From Asparagopsis taxiformis (Eukaryota > Rhodophyta > Florideophyceae > Bonnemaisoniales > Bonnemaisoniaceae), in contig JALQPE010003117.1 of NCBI GenBank assembly GCA_030407315.1, positions 1 through 64,000 on the forward strand: 64,000 nt of DNA, written 5' to 3'. Shown here piece by piece: positions 62,149 through 64,000 of this stretch. Every line of letters starts with the position of its first letter. Position 1 is the stretch's first letter. The notes under the pieces are model-generated. The model saw only the letters and a program-made list of their open reading frames with translations. It searched no databases and had not been told where the DNA came from. Made by a program: the position numbers and the translations under genes.

Positions 62149-64000
62149 TCGCAGGGTCCGCTCTGCGTACGATAGCCGAGGAGCAGATCACGAGGATGCT
62201 CAACGAAGGGGATCGAACCCGCGTTCAGCGAATGGGCGTCACCAATCGAGTTGGTGCCGAAGAAGGACGGATCCTTACGTTTCTGTGTCGATACAGGCGT
62301 TTTGAACACGAAAAGATCGCTGATTCGTACCCGCTTCCTCGTATGGAAGATTGCCTCGATTCGCTTGGCGAACGCCGCCATCTCCGACACTCGATTGTAA
62401 CGCCGGTTCTGGCAAGTGCCCGTCTCCGCCGAGGACGTGATAAGACAAACGTTTACGTCTTTCATGGGAACGTATCGCTACGTGCGAATGCCATTTCGGC
62501 TACGAAATGCCCCCGCTACGTTTCAGCGGACGTTGGACATAATCCTCTCCGGAGTACGTTGGCAATCGTGCCTTGTCTACTTAGACGACGTAATCGTCTT
62601 TTCGAAAGACCTCGAGTCTCACCTGGGTCACGTTGACCAGGTACTTCCCTGCTACGCGCAGCGGGAATAACGTTAAAGCTCACGAAGTGCTCGTTCTTTC
62701 AACCACGCGTTGACTACCTGGGGCACGTGATCACCCAGGGAAGCTGCACGTCGCAGCACGGAACAAGGAAGCCTTCGTACGGCTACGTTCCCGCGGGACA
62801 AGACGCAATGTCGATCGTTTTGGGCGCGGCCAACGTTTACCGCCGTTTCGTAAAGGCGTATGCCGAGATCGCTCGGCCACTCAACACGATGTTGAAGAAG
62901 GACGCTTCCCCCGATTGGACGAACCCAACGGACGCGCAAACGAATGCGTTCGAAACGTTGAAGACAATACTGGTGTCGCCACCAGTCTTGCACCTTCCGA
63001 AGGCGGGACGTCCGTTCATGATCGATACCGACGCGTCGGCGTATCAGCTGGGAGCTACGTTGCTCCAGCAGCAAACGAGGATAAGCCCAACGAATGGGTG
63101 CCGATTGGGTACTGGTCGAAGACCCTTAACGAAACCGAACGTGGTTACTCGGCGACCGAGCGCGAGTGCTACTCCGTCGTTTGGGCGATAACGTCGCTCC
63201 GACCCTACGTAGAGGGTCAACGATTTACCGTACGTACGGACCACGAAGCCTTACGTTGGCTGATGACGTTGACGGACGCGTCCGGACGACTACTACGATG
63301 GAGGCTACGCGTTGCCGAATTCGATTTCGAAGTTACGTACAGGCCTGGGCGCGTGCACCAGGTACCTGACGCTTTATCACGTGTGATATCTACGTATGAC
63401 GACGGTCGACCCGTCGACGATGACGTACCATCGTACGGGGACGCGGTCCTCGTGACGACTCGCAGTCGTCGACAACGCACACGAAATGGGCAAGGACGAA
63501 CGACGTCCGTACGTAAAAAGGCGACGAATGCCGGGGTCACGACGACCCGTCGAACGAGACTCGTGACGAACGAACACCAGCCGCGACGGCTGGCAACGAT
63601 GAACTCGAGTTCAATCACGATGCGTCGCTCGATGACGTTCTTGACGAGGAACCGGATTTCCTCGACGAGCAGCGCGCTGCTGAAGACGATTCGGCACGCG
63701 TGCCACCAGCTGACGTTCAGCTCCCCATTACGAGGGACGAGCTTATCGAAGCTCAACGCGAGGACGCGTTCTGTCAAACGATACTGACACGACAGTCTGA
63801 CACGCAGGACGCTGCATTCTTCGAAGGCCACGATGGCCTACTCCGACGCCGGAACCCTCACGATGAGGAACGTACACAAATCGTTGTGCCGGTTTCGTTA
63901 CGGCCGCGGCTGCTGGAGTTTAACGCACCACCACGTCCTCGCTGGACATCCCGGACAAACGCGTATGTACTATACCCTACGGAGGACGTACTACTGGCCC
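62147..64000 (+). pseudogene. pol: Element B pol, C-terminal part: RT, RNase H, integrase start (many frameshifts)
   Basis: This continues the polyprotein broken at 42492. In order, moving between frames: [14 protein letters not shown] (RT start), SEWASPI and [29 protein letters not shown], then GTYRYVRMPF, NAPATFQRTLDIIL and the catalytic CLVYLDDVIVFSKD (62416-62670). RNase H has MIDTDASAYQLG (near 63020) and TERGYSATERECYSVVW, and ends with GRVHQVPDALSR (near 63380). The integrase zinc module begins THHHVLAGHPGQ (near 63930) and runs off the window. At least six small indels break the frame in 1.85 kb, whereas the part left of element D is open. That contrast points to local decay or poor consensus. 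Confidence 0.9.

Larger units (their letters stand above)
37830..64000 (+). mobile_element. Element B: Ty3/gypsy retrotransposon, interrupted by element D
   Basis: The 5' LTR, primer site, gag and protease run to 42492. Reverse transcriptase resumes at 62147 after the 19.65-kb element D and continues through RNase H to the integrase zinc module at the window end. The 3' LTR is not in the window. It is itself inserted in gag of element C. Confidence 0.93.

Overview
This looks like a transposon-dense stretch of a eukaryotic nuclear genome. I infer this from long intronless ORFs, two different LTR retrotransposon families plus part of a third, large DNA transposons, TATA and AATAAA signals, and SET and chromodomain proteins. 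My best guess is a multicellular (florideophyte) red alga of the Chondrus type, but nothing in the sequence proves this. I found no rRNA, tRNA or CRISPR.

Layout. (1) 1-1201 and about 31768-32850 are arms of a long inverted repeat, about 1.1-1.2 kb each, made partly of tandem monomers. Just inside the left arm is a DDE transposase gene (13558-16472) of the KDZ/Plavaka type (CACTA-related). Its 5' end is split by a complete Ty3/gypsy chromovirus (element A, 1460-13552, on the minus strand). Element A has TG..CA LTRs, a CCTGC target duplication, an 18-nt primer site, a polypurine tract, gag, pol with chromodomain, and an extra decayed gene on the opposite strand. (2) 16550-29373 holds a coiled-coil gene (minus), an intact fusion of a beta-class DNA amino-methyltransferase with a SET domain (minus, 19500-22697), and an intact fusion of a ParB-like domain with a 2-oxoglutarate/Fe(II) dioxygenase (plus, 25459-29373). 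Copies of a roughly 200-bp palindrome-rich repeat lie among them. (3) 31440-34916 holds small palindromic repeats and a truncated minus-strand copy of LTR family B. (4) From 35709 to the window end is a three-level nest. Element C (LTR 35709-36984, start of gag) is interrupted at 37829 by element B (LTR 37830-38489, gag, protease). The reverse transcriptase of B is interrupted at 42492/62147 by element D.

Element D (42493-62146, 19,654 bp) is the clearest discovery. It starts CACTAGGA and ends TCCTAGTG, is flanked by TA, and has subterminal GAACAGT-type repeats. It carries a 591-aa coiled-coil ORF, a 456-aa Tudor-like ORF, a 57-bp minisatellite, a 1,482-aa protein with all SF1 (UPF1/SEN1-like) helicase motifs, and a CACTA/KDZ-type DDE transposase. 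Removing D and one TA rejoins the conserved PYR segment of the interrupted reverse transcriptase, which confirms both ends.

The two candidate systems are therefore a giant CACTA-type transposon encoding its own helicase, and a divergent pair of chromatin/DNA-modification genes (methyltransferase-SET and ParB-dioxygenase) next to a KDZ transposase and between inverted repeat arms. One caution: the two LTRs of element A differ mainly by single-base indels, so some homopolymer frameshifts in this window may be consensus errors and not true mutations.
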